A stretch of DNA of 64,000 nucleotides from Haematobia irritans (lineage: Eukaryota; Arthropoda; Insecta; Diptera; Muscidae): NCBI RefSeq assembly GCF_050003625.1, contig NC_134398.1:111328145-111392144 (forward strand), written 5' to 3'. Of this stretch, positions 55,097-64,000 are shown piece after piece (position 1 is the stretch's first letter; every line of letters begins with the position of its first letter). Both the position numbers and the translations under genes were made by a program. The notes under the pieces were generated by a model. That model saw only the letters and a list, made by a program, of their open reading frames with translations. It searched no databases and was not told the DNA's origin.

Positions 55097-57540
55097 GTAA
55101 GTGCCTCATGTTAGAGTGCAAATGAGTAATTTCCATCACTAATTTCTCCGTCTTATTTTTCAGCAAAATTTTCTCACAAAGATCAGCCATCTACAATAGA
55201 CCTGAATATTGTGCGACTCTGTTTTCAAGCATTTATACCGACAGGTCCTCGTCAGTATTACAAATTGAAACCAGTGGTTACAGAACCAATTTACGACAAA
55301 AAATCCATAAACGATTTGGTCATATGTCGATTATGCAGTTGTTCGGCCAAAGCTAGTGGAGGTGACACAATTTTCTTGTTGTGTGAAAAACTACCCAAAG
55401 ATGACATTAAGATTCGCTTCTACGAGGAGAAAGATGACAAGGTGATCTGGGAAGACTATGGGGAATTCCAACAGACCGATATTCATAAACAGACCGCCAT
55501 TGCCTTTAAGACGCCGCGTTACCATAACACCGATATTGTAAAAAGAGCTCAGGTAAGCTACACACAATCCACTTGGATCTCAATTCTTAACAATTTGCCA
55601 ATTCCGTTTAGGTTTTCATACAATTGGTGCGATTTTCAACGGAAACGACTGGAAGCTTGTTGCCAGGAACCACATTTAGTCAAGTTAGCGATCCCCTGCC
55701 CTTCGAGTTTTATCCCGATCCAGGTATGCGCTCTTTTCCACGTCTACAGCGCAAACTAAAGCGCCGACAAGATCTGGAAATATTTCAGCAAATAATATCA
55801 TTGGACAGCGAGACAACAGCGACTAAATATTCGGAAACAGCATTGAATGATGAAGACGAATTTGACTTGTACAATGACAATGAGACAGACGAGACCGTTA
55901 CAACAGCCAGCTCATCTAATCAGGGTCAAAGTTCTGGTACTCTCAACAAGAACGATGAGCTTAAAAAGCGTCACAATGCTACTGAGAAAGATAACATCGA
56001 GGATGAGGAGGTCGACGATGATGAAATTGAAGATTTAGGTGACTACAACTTCTCAGAAATGCGTAGAAGCGCCAGCATGGATATTGAATTTCCAGTACCC
56101 CAATTTGCTTTACCAGGCATAGATGATGGTACTCAAACCTCAACGCCCATGGAAGAGATTCTTCTCAATACCGAGTTAGAAACTCTGCGACCTCTAGGCG
56201 CCGTTGACAAAATCAAAGAATGGATAAAATCCAATGAATTCGATCGGACAGGCAGTTTGACAGTTGAAACAGGCGATTCAGTTGCAATGAGCGTTAGATC
56301 AAACAGCACTGAGATAGTGAATACTGACATGATAGAGCAGGATACAGACATTGAGGAACAACCGGACTTGGAACTACTGACTAGCGTTTACACTGAAGGA
56401 CAAAGTGAACTTGGTGATGACTATTCCGAAGACAAAGATTTACCACTGCCCGTTAGTGAATTTTGTCCTCAAACTATAGTTGAGGATAATTTTGACGATT
56501 CTGTAACGAGCTCCAGCCCACAGATAGCGTTTGAAAATCCCGTTGAAATACCCGAAATACCAGCAGTAGAAAATATGTTTTTTGGAAGAACTGAACATTT
56601 CAACAGTTCCATACATTTCACAAATCCGTTCGCTCCAAAGATAGAGGTAGATGAAGTACAGCTTCCACAAACTCCTCCATCACCACCACTACCTCTGCCA
56701 CCTCGAACACCCTCACCTGTACCGGAACAAATGTTGCCGCCATTACCACCCAAACGTAAACCCTCACAAGAACTAACTTTTGATACACAGATAACGAGTC
56801 GAGAAATATCGCCCAGAGCCCTGTCACCAGTAACGTTCACACACAAAACCATAGAAAATGTTACAAAGCAGCGATCTTCTTCAGTGACAGATGCATCGGG
56901 ACCAGTGTCGCAAATTACTATTACCAATACATCGGAGGAAATTAGTGCAAATTTGCCATCACCATATAAAAAGCAAGGCTTCTTTTCACGATTCTTCGCT
57001 CGTAGAAGAAGCAAACCAGAACCTTCACCATCGAAAACAACTCCCTGCCAAAGTCGTGAACCAGGCATTTGCAACTTTGTTTTGAATGATACCGATCGTG
57101 GTGGTTCTATAAGATCTATGAATTCTATACAACCCAATGAAGGAGAAGACTATGCCTCGGTAACATTTGGTAAACCAGTGGGTCGCAGCGTAAGTAGTGT
57201 GTCTGGAAAATGTCCCATAAAGCGTAATGGCGATATTATTCACATACCTCTCAAAGGATGTAACAGCTCAGGGGTAGCGGCAATAAACTTTGACAAGGTC
57301 ACATCCAGTAAGGGTCTTTTTGACCATAGAAGTGTTAGCGCTATACAGTTATCCAATGTACCAATCACAGATGGAAAACTTGAATTGGTAGCCATTGCAG
57401 ATCGTGAAGGAATGGAACGACTACCTCAGCAGGCGGACTACACCATATACCTCGATCAAACAAAAGATATAGGCGAAGCCAAGCATTTTGCACTATACAC
57501 GATAACGGGCCCATCAAATGAAAACATCGCCGATGACTAG
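54545..57540 (+). CDS. dl: dorsal, Rel/NF-kappaB transcription factor (Dorsal-B-like isoform)
   Basis: Exons 54545-55096, 55164-55552 and 55612-57540 join with GT-AG introns of 67 and 59 bp and consistent phases. The product is the Toll-pathway NF-kappaB factor, held in the cytoplasm by Cactus and acting in the nucleus. The RHD has RFRYICEGRSAGSIPG (DNA contact loop), HPHNLVGKEGCEHGVC and FSNLGIQCVKK. The dimerisation part has VICRLCSCSAK, LLCEKLPKDDIKIRFYEE and TAIAFKTPRYHNTDI. The long C-terminus resembles Drosophila Dorsal-B by memory: LKRRQDLEIFQQI, LPPLPPKRKPS, GFFSRFFARRRSK, KPVGRSVSSVSGK and ELVAIADREGM. The N-terminal start lies upstream and was not found with confidence; an internal Met at 54601 is possible. 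Confidence 0.93.
55164..55552 (+). CDS. dl: dl exon, dimerisation half of Rel homology domain
   Basis: The acceptor TTATTTTTCAG precedes 55164; two bases (CA) complete the Thr codon. It encodes FSHKDQPSTIDLNIVRLCFQAF, then the Ig-like dimerisation domain to VKRAQ. The donor CAG|GTAAGC follows 55552 in phase 0. Confidence 0.93.
55612..55723 (+). CDS. dl: dl exon shared by both isoforms, end of RHD
   Basis: The acceptor CCGTTTAG precedes 55612. It encodes VFIQLVRFSTETTG to LPFEFYPDP. The donor CCAG|GTATGC at 55724 leaves one base. If the donor is used, the transcript joins 57765 (classical Dorsal). If not, translation continues to 57540. The PKA-type RRPS site expected after QL is VRFS here, and about 10 extra residues precede LPFEF. 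Confidence 0.88.
55724..57540 (+). CDS. dl: dl isoform-B-specific C-terminal extension
   Basis: 605 codons, uninterrupted, that are intronic in the classical isoform. The start is basic (RKLKRRQ), then acidic stretches rich in Glu and Asp, a proline-rich segment with the class II SH3-ligand-like LPPLPPKR near 56735-56760, a basic aromatic patch GFFSRFFARRRSK near 56980-57015, and a compact C-terminal block (SAIQLSNVPITDGKLELVA ... EAKHFALYTI). Open reading over 1.8 kb in an AT-rich genome, with segments matching Dorsal-B as I remember it, supports real coding. Likely a regulatory or activation region. Confidence 0.88.
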
Positions 57541-57764
57541 AAACACTGAAACAAAAACCAAATCTTTTTGCATATACTTTTCAAAAATCGTTAATTCTAG
57601 TCAAAAATCAATACCATTACAATCAACTACGTTAAGGAATGTTAAATTTACTAAATTTATTATTACTTGGCCAAATAGCCGTATAGTCTGTGCTCTCTAG
57701 TCAAAACCTTGAGCAATGGTAGCAATATAATTTTAATATTTTTGTGTTTATTTTAATTTTCTAG
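57541..57764 (+). other. 3' UTR of isoform B and end of the isoform A intron
   Basis: Follows the TAG at 57538-57540. No canonical AATAAA is seen within the stretch. AATATA-type variants occur at about 57725-57745. It ends in the acceptor TTTTAATTTTCTAG. Confidence 0.5.
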
Positions 57765-57875
57765 AGCAATACAAGCGCAAGCGTCTCAGATCGGGAGGTA
57801 ATCCAATGCGAATTATACAGGAGTTGAAACAAATTGATCAATTGCACAATAGTAGTAACCATACGAATAACACTA
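57765..57875 (+). CDS. dl: dl isoform-A exon with nuclear localisation signal
   Basis: The acceptor AATTTTCTAG precedes 57765. Joined to the one base left by 55723 it reads EQYKRKRLRSGGNPMRIIQE, then LKQIDQLHNSSNHTNN. This closely parallels Drosophila Dorsal just after the RHD, where a basic NLS is followed by GGDPM. The donor A|GTAAGT follows 57875 in phase 1. Later exons, encoding the Dorsal transactivation region, are not seen in the window and must lie beyond the right edge. The reading frame closes if the alternative AG two bases downstream is used, which fixes the acceptor. Confidence 0.87.
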
Positions 57876-58204
57876 GTAAGTCATTGCTTTATATATGTAA
57901 CTATCAACTCTTCGTTCATGGTGGCGGAAACTACGACTTCATACCTATATGTTTATAAACATTTTCGATTTACAATTTCATATAATGAATAATTAACATA
58001 GAATTAGATGTATACGCATCCAATGGTCCATAGAATTTGCGAAAACCGATTATGATATATGACACTTCTTAAGCAGTTATTCTAGATATCGGAAAATACA
58101 GCGTCTTGATTTGGAATTTTTAGCTGATGTAAAATACAATTTTTGGCTTATACAATACTTCACACAAAAAAAATATTTTTGATTTCAATCACGAAATTAA
58201 TTGA
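57876..58204. other. dl intron, AT-rich, no feature recognised
   Basis: It begins at a donor and continues into interspersed repeats. No coding signal. Confidence 0.5.
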
Positions 58205-59500
58205 TTCGATTAATCGTATCCTGCACCACACTGTGAAACAGGGTATTATAAGTTAGTGCATATATTTGCAACACCCAGAAGGAGGCGAGATAGACACATT
58301 GTGTCTTTCGAAAAAATGCTCAGGATGGGATCCTGAGTCGATATAGCCATGCCCGTCTGTCCGTCCGTCCGTGAACACATTTTTTTGATCAAAGTCTACA
58401 CGCTCACAAAAAAATCGCTTCTGTAACATATACTCCCAAACATATTTTGCTTCAAGCATATATATTTTTGGGTATTGCCCAAACATTTATATGTTTGATC
58501 TCTTCCAATATATAATATGTTTGAAAGCATATTGGTCTAAACAATATATGTTTGGGTAGTCTAAGTTCCAAACATTTTGTATTTTTGCATCCAAATTCAA
58601 TAATGTTGTCTTCCAAAACACAATATGTTATTATGTGAACATATAATGTTTGGAAGCATTTTGCACCCATAAATATTATATGCTTAAAAAAAATTCTCCC
58701 AAACAATATTGTGCTCAAAATTTTATTTATTTATTTATATATTTACAATCATAATGAATTATGAAAATAAACAGGTAATATAGGTGCTAACAACATAGGT
58801 TTTCGACCTGAATGCTCAAAATTTTGTTTCTGCCTAATTGTATATTCCCCCACATCTTTCTCACTTCCACGAGATTTTTTAGTTCTTAGCACCTTTTTCT
58901 GTAATACAAACATTGTAGAAGAAATTATTCAATTTTATGATTTTTTTTATTTTAATTTTACGTTTTGCCGGACGGGGATTCGAACAGCGGGCCACACAGT
59001 TTGTAAGGATCAAAGAAGTAGCTGATCAATTGCCCAAGGAAAAATAAAATGTTAATTTTGTAATAACAAGCAACAACCACCAACTTAATTCAATATCGCT
59101 CCCTGTTAAATAGCGCTCCAAGCTACCAAACACATATATGTTTATAGGCTATTTCTAAATTAATATATGTTTGCATCCAAGCATATTATATTTACAAACA
59201 TTTTATGTCCCAAACATAATATGTTCTAACATATTAACATATATGTCCCAAACATGTTATGCTAGTTTATGAACATTATATGCTTGCACTCAAAAATATT
59301 GTGTTTAAAAATTTGTGTTCCAAACATATAATGTTTATAGCCAAACATATGAAAAACAGTCTTTTTCAACCGTGTAGGTCGCAATTTAAGTCCAATCGAC
59401 TTCAAATTTGGCACAAGTATGTGCCTATCGACTTTGGTTCGAAAGTTGGTTCAGTTTTAGATATAGCTCCTATATATATCTTTTTCCCGATATGAACTGA
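58205..59500. repeat. Muscid interspersed repeat with CTGAGTCGATATAGCC and GTCCGTCCGTCC segments, split by a MITE
   Basis: CCTGCACCACACTGTGAAAC at 58220 starts a repeat that resumes after the MITE with GGTCGCAATTTAAGTCC at 59377. The same type of sequence (GGACGGAC, CTGAGTCGATCGG) occurs inverted at 42590-42660. Non-coding. Confidence 0.65.
58399..59374. mobile_element. 976-bp MITE, copy 3
   Basis: CACGCTCACAAAAAAATCGC to TTTTTCAACCGTG, flanked by TA (58397-58398 and 59375-59376). Close to copies at 27764-28728 and 30602-31577. Confidence 0.88.
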
Positions 59501-59503
59501 TAA

Positions 59504-60535
59504 AGGGTGATACGGTCAAAATTTGGTCAAGGGAAAACGCGTGTAAATCGGTGAAATCGTTTATTTAAAAAATCAAATTAAATTTCTTTTTCAAGTTCAA
59601 TTAGTATAAAATTCAGGGAAAATATTCAGTTAGGCTTTCGCTTTTCCAAATCCGAATTGCCGGGCCTCACGCTTGACACCTGCCATCAGATTTTGTACAG
59701 CCACCTTGTCCACCTTCTTCAACGCAGAAAGCCAGTTTGCCTTTAACTGCTGCTCGTCCTTAGCACTTTTTTGGTCTTCTTTAGGTTCCGCTTGACAATA
59801 GCCCAGTATTTCTCAATTGGGCGGAGCTCTGGGAGGGTTCTTGTCCTTGGGAACCACCTGCACGTTGTTGGCGGCGTACCACTCCATGGCCTTTTTACCG
59901 TAATGGCAAGATGCCAAATCCGGCCATAACAGTACGGAACAACCGTGTTTCTTCAGGAAAGGCAGCAGACGTTTATTCAAACACTCTTTCACGTAATTTT
60001 CTTGGTTGACAGTCCCGGAAGCTATGAAAATGCTGCTTTTCAAGCCACAGGTACAGATGGCTTGCCAAACCAGATATTTCTTTGCAAACTTTGACAGTTT
60101 TATGTGCTTGAAAATATCTGCTACCTTTCCCCATCCTTTTGCCGTATAAAACTCCTGCCCCGGAAGCTGCTTGTAGTCGGCTTTGACGTAGGTTTCGTCG
60201 TCCATTACCACGCAGTCAAACTTCGTCAGCATCGTCGTGTACAGCCTCCGGGATCGCGCTTTGGCCGTCGTATTTTGTTTATCATCGCGATTTGGAGTCA
60301 CTACCTTCTTGTAAGTCGATAGTCCGGCTCGTTTTTTGGCTCGATGAACGGTTGTAGACGATACACCTAGCTTATTTGCGGGATCTCGGAGAGAGAGGTT
60401 AGTGTTTCGCTTGAAACTACCGGCAACTCTCTTTGTCGTCTCAGCGGCTTCCGGTTTTCGATTTCCCCCCGATCCAGACTTCCTGGCTGTCCACAAACGT
60501 TCACCAAACACTTTAATTACATTTGTAACGGTTGA
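59504..60535 (-). mobile_element. ITmD37E-type mariner, truncated
   Basis: The right end of the - strand element, at low coordinates, is AGGGTGATACGGTCAAAATT, like TIRs of D37E elements. The other end is missing: at 60535-60536 the transposase runs straight into LOA sequence, so the helix-turn-helix start and one TIR were lost at the junction. Confidence 0.7.
59630..60535 (-). pseudogene. D37E-type mariner transposase, truncated and frameshifted
   Basis: On the - strand one reads SLRDPANKLGVSSTTVHRAKKRAGL (second DNA-binding helix-turn-helix), MDDETYVKADYKQL (first catalytic Asp), LLWPDLASCHYGKKAMEWY (second Asp) and VPKDKNPP. A frameshift then leads to a stop at 59813. In the next frame LRPIEKYWAIVKR carries the catalytic Glu, and the protein ends QFGKAKA with TAA at 59630-59632. 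In related proteins, counting from the second Asp to the Glu gives 37 residues, hence D37E. The N-terminus is lost. The ORF track-length extension to 60862 is antisense LOA, not transposase. Confidence 0.82.
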
Positions 60536-61106
60536 TAGGAAAGCTGACTGGAATAGGTATAGGGAATCGTTCAATATGATGATACCGGAAATACCAGAGA
60601 CAAATATGAGCACTGTGCAAGTTATCGAACAGGCAGTGTAGAGGATTACTAAGGCCTTCAACATTTCACTGAAAGCTGCATGCCCTAGAGTGAAGCCAAG
60701 GGGGAAAATCGACCACCATGATGGTCTACGGAGTTTGGTAATATGAGTAAATCGTGCAGGAAGCTCTTTAACAAAGCAAAGTCCACCAGAGCTCCTGTGG
60801 ATTGGGACGCTTACAAGAAGAATCTGAGAGGATACAAGCGAGAACTGAGAAAGGCTCAGCATAACTCTTGGAATGATTACTGCAGCAGCATTGAGAATAC
60901 GTCCGAGGCTTCCAGACTACGGAAGGTGCTAGCATCCACGGATCATTCAAATCCCCGGGACCTGATGGAATTACTCCGGCGAAGTTACAAGCGGTGGATG
61001 ACAGAATTATCCCCTGGTTGTCGGCGATATATATAGGATGTATCAACTTAGCATATATTCCACGAAAGCGGAGGGAATCAAAAGTCGTTTTCATACCTAA
61101 AGCCTA
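60536..61106 (+). pseudogene. LOA endonuclease end and linker
   Basis: Matches 3280-3680 inverted: NMMIPEIPETNMSTVQVIEQAV then TAG, where the other copies have Glu or an open codon. KSCRKLFNKAKSTRAPVDWDAYKK and SRLRKVLAS follow, then a direct jump to the SNPRDLMELL-like reading of PGPDGITPAEL in a shifted frame. Broken by a stop and indels. Confidence 0.8.
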
Positions 61107-61347
61107 GTACTAAGATCACGTTTTCGCACGAAAAACTGTTATACTCCATACAAAAAACGTTAGCGTGGAATAAATGCGAAATCTTTGTTTTGAGGATTTT
61201 CAAACACATATTTATACAACCCTGGATTTTTCGCACGAAAAAATAGGCAGGTATATTTTTTCGCATAAATAAGTTAACATCCCTGGGTTTGAAACCCTAT
61301 TTGCGGAGATTGATGAATTTATTCGTCTTTCGCAGAAACGAACTTAG
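61107..61347. mobile_element. ~240-bp MITE-like insertion in LOA copy 3
   Basis: The left end CCTAGTACTAAGATCACG and the right end CGAACTTAGTAGTATGCA are imperfect inverted repeats; internal TTTTCGCACGAAAA words recur. TAAAG stands before and after the insertion, giving a 5-bp target duplication. Removal restores IPKAGKASHS of the RT. Confidence 0.65.
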
Positions 61348-62204
61348 TAGTATGCATAAAGCGGGAAAAGCCTCTCACTCGAATGCGAAGGATTTCCGAC
61401 CAATCAGCGTATCATCATTCCTACTTAAGACTCTGGAGAAGATGATAGATATTTATCTTAGAACTAGCGTCGACTCAAGTTTGCTCTCGAAACGACAACA
61501 TGCATACTCGAGGGGCAGGTCTACCGAGACCGCATTACATGAACTAGTCAGCTTTATTGAAAGCTCACTATCTGTCAAAGAATACACAATCCTGGCATTT
61601 CTAGACATCGAAGGGGCGTTCAATAACGTCCATCCGAGCTCGATATTAAATGGACTGACAACTCTGAATTTTGATCCAGGTATACTTAGGCTGTTAGACG
61701 AACTTCTAAGGAAGAGACGCATTTCAGCCACACTAGGACAAGCAAACATACAAAGGTATGTGAACAGAGGCACTCCTCAAGGAGGAGTTCTATCACCTCT
61801 TCTTTGGAATGTTGCTATAAACGACCTTCTGGTTTCCCTAGAAAAAGAAAGTATACAAGTGGTGGCATACGCAGATGATGTAGCGCTAGCAGTCAGGGGA
61901 AAATTCCCATCCACAATCAGAGATATTATACAGAGAGCCCTCCGGATGACTGAGAAATGGGCGAACGATAATGGTCTTGGAGTAAATCCTGCAAAGACAG
62001 AACTAGTCATGTACTACAAAGATCGCAAAACTCCCACGGTTAGGCCCATTTCCTTAGGGGGTATTGAAATTCCCTTTGGTGTGTGTGCAAAATACCTTGG
62101 CGTTATTTTGGACAGGAAGCTGAACTTTAAGCTTAATATTGAAGAAAGGGCGAGAAAAGCAACGGTAGCTTTGTACTCGTGCAAAAAGGCAATAGGAAAC
62201 AAGT
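61348..62204 (+). pseudogene. LOA reverse transcriptase, open but truncated
   Basis: A continuous frame from KAGKASHSNAKDFRPISVSSF to ALYSCKKAIGNK. All RT boxes are present: STETALHELV, LDIEGAFNNV, GTPQGGVLSPLLWN, VVAYADDVALAV and KYLGVILDRKLNF. It has no start of its own and is cut before RNase H, so it cannot encode ORF2. It is the best-preserved RT of the family in the window. Confidence 0.87.
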
Positions 62205-63135
62205 AAGTAAAGTAGAAAGTCGGGCGGGGCCGACAATATCATACCCTAAACCACCATTAGTAATCATAAGCATTTTTGGGTAACATATAGGTCTGGGAGA
62301 TAAACCGCAGTTGCATATTTAAGAAAATTAAGGGGTACATGTATATGGGTGCTTTGTGTCAATCTGACTATAGCTCATAGTCAATGTTGCCACAGATTTT
62401 GTTCGCTTTACCCTACAAGGACAAAAAAAGTTCCCTACTTTCCCATACATTCCCAAACAATTTTCCCTACTATATTTTTCGTTAAATTTAAAAAATTTTA
62501 CAGAACAAAAATGGTTCTAAGTACTTTATTATCTTAAAACATGAATATGCACTGTATATAACTTAGAATATAAATCTGTATTACCACCACGGTTGCCACA
62601 GTTGGTAGAATTCTACCCAAATTAGTAATATTTTTTGTTAAATCTCTATAAAAATAAAATTTTGGAAAAAGTTTCTATAAACAAATTTTTGTGAGAAATT
62701 TTTCTATAGAAATAAAATTTTGACAATAAATTCTATAGAAATAAAATTTTGAGAAAAAATTCCACAGAGATAAAATTTTGAGAAAATTTTTTATAGAAAT
62801 AATGTTTTGAAAAAAAATTCTATAGAAATACAATTTTGACAAAATGTTCTATAGAAATAAAATGTTGACAAAATTCTCTACTGGAATAAAGTTTACCACA
62901 CATTGTTAAAGATCAAGCCTTGCCGGATTCTAATTTCCTCCTCTAGAGCCACCAAAATGTAAAAATTATTGTGTTGAGTGAAAATGTCCTACATTGTGGC
63001 CCTACGTCCCTACAAGACGCTAAATATTAGAAAAACCCTACATATAGGGAATTTCCCCTACTTCCAGCAACACTGGCTGTGTTGATATTGCGCCTACGGA
63101 GTTAGTATGCCACTAATATTGAGCCCATTATTAAA
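62200..63135 (+). repeat. ~936-bp tandem repeat, unit 1
   Basis: Starts CAAGTAAGTAAAGTAGAAAG, ends GAGCCCATTATTAAA. It matches 39449-39502 plus 40918-41815. It includes the tandem TTCTATAGAAATAAAATTTTG array. No coding function. Confidence 0.9.
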
Positions 63136-64000
63136 CAAGTAAGTAAAGTAGAAAGTCGGGCGGGGCCGACTATATCATACCCAAAACCACCATTACAGAA
63201 TTAGTAATCATAAGCATTTTTGGGTAACATATAGGTCTGGGAGATAAACCGCAGTTGCATATTTAAGAAAATTAAGGGGTACATATCTATGGGTGCTTTG
63301 TGTCAATCTGACTATAGCTCATAGTCAATGATGCCACGGAAAATGTTCGCTTTACCCTACAAGGACAAAAAAAGTTCCCTACTTTCCCATACATTCCCAA
63401 ACAATTTTCCCTACTATATTTTTCGTTAAATTTAAAAAATTTTACAGAACAAAAATGGTTCTAAGTACTTTATTATCTTAAAACATGAATATGCAATGTA
63501 TAAAACTTAGTATATAAATCTGTATTACCACCACGGTTGCCACAGTTGGTAGAATTCTACCCAAATTAGTAATCTTTTTTGTTAAATCTCTATAAAAATA
63601 AAATTTTTGAAAAAGTTTCTATAAACAAATTTTTGTGAGAAATTTTTCTATAGAAATAAAATTTTGACAATATATTCTATAGAAATAAAATTTAGAGAAA
63701 AAATTCCACAGAGATAAAATTTTGAGAAAATTTTTTATAGAAATAATATTTTGAAAAAAAATTCTATAGAAATACAATATTTGCAAAATGTTCTATAGAA
63801 ATAAAATGTTGACAAAATTCTCTACTGGAATAAAGTTTACCACACATTGTTAAAGATCAAGCCTTGCCGGCTTCTAATTTCCTCCTCTAGAGCCACCAAA
63901 ATGTAAAAATTATTACAAATTGTGTTGAGTGAAAATGTCCTACATTGTGGCCCTACGTCCCTACAAGACGCCAAATATTAGAAAAACCATACATATAGGG
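63136..64000 (+). repeat. ~936-bp tandem repeat, unit 2 (runs off the window)
   Basis: Head-to-tail with unit 1, with scattered substitutions. The array may continue past the window edge. Confidence 0.9.

Larger units (their letters stand above)
60536..62204 (+). mobile_element. LOA-type non-LTR retrotransposon, copy 3 (partial)
   Basis: Starts inside the endonuclease region (RKADWNRYRESFNMM), continues through the linker and RT, and stops at AATAGGAAA where a tandem repeat begins. An internal deletion at about 60945 removes part of the EN-RT linker. A 240-bp MITE-like insertion lies at 61107-61347. RNase H and ORF1 are absent. Confidence 0.85.

Noticed and set aside
54545..57540. Annotation as Dif instead of dorsal
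   Set aside because: The RHD contains the Dorsal-type SAGSIPGINSTPENKTYPTIE and HNLVGKEGC. The 57765 exon has the post-RHD NLS and GG-N/D-PM of Dorsal, and the 57540 tail resembles Dorsal-B. A Dif-like origin of the B tail start (LKRR) cannot be excluded but does not change the call.
57518..57700. 60-aa ORF after dl-B
   Set aside because: It overlaps the end of the dl-B frame and lies in its 3' UTR, with no motif.

Overview
The window is nuclear DNA from a higher fly, most likely a muscid (house fly, stable fly or horn fly type). The evidence is a Drosophila-like dorsal gene with short GT-AG introns, a mariner close to the irritans/Himar1 group, LOA/I-type, gypsy and BEL retroelements, and AT-rich repeats typical of calyptrate fly genomes. 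The species cannot be fixed from the sequence alone.

The only host gene I can support is dorsal (dl), the Rel/NF-kappaB factor of the Toll pathway, on the + strand. Its Rel homology exons lie at 54545-55723. From the last of these the transcript can go two ways. Read-through to a stop at 57540 gives a long C-terminus that I recognise as Dorsal-B-like. Splicing from a donor at 55724 to 57765 gives the classical Dorsal form, whose nuclear localisation signal sits on exon 57765-57875. A candidate 48-nt upstream exon at 6752-6799 has the right phase to splice to 54545. If it is real, almost 48 kb of the window is one dl intron filled with transposons.

Layout: 1-740, low-complexity DNA with a 57-bp direct repeat. 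740-5620, LOA-type non-LTR element on the - strand. 5620-8160, mostly unassigned intron-like DNA with the candidate microexon. 8163-10515, LOA fragments on the + strand split by a tRNA-derived SINE. 10520-12790, AT-rich repeats and a hAT-type MITE. 12890-19166, complete gypsy element on the - strand with matching LTRs, an ATAT target duplication and open gag and pol. 19315-23640, a TIR element, an irritans-type mariner carrying a MITE, and a second mariner relic. 24010-24340, RT fragment. 24790-29162, second LOA copy, split by a 965-bp MITE. 29700-31577, MITEs and a tRNA-like SINE. 32128-39235, a TTAA-flanked repeat carrying a second, defective gypsy copy inside a TA microsatellite. 39449-42756, composite repeat. 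42822-49282, decayed BEL/Pao element on the + strand. 49335-53603, a deep nest of DNA transposons. 54545-57875, dl. 58205-60535, repeats and a D37E-type mariner relic. 60536-62204, third LOA copy. 62200-64000, tandem ~936-bp repeats.

The mobile elements are mostly dead. The exceptions are the first gypsy copy, whose gag and pol appear uninterrupted, and some single LOA ORFs. The most striking single signals are the dl isoform fork with its candidate microexon, a textbook -1 frameshift cassette between gypsy gag and pol, a perfect 26-bp palindrome in the BEL pol gene, and the nested transposons just upstream of the dl Rel exons.
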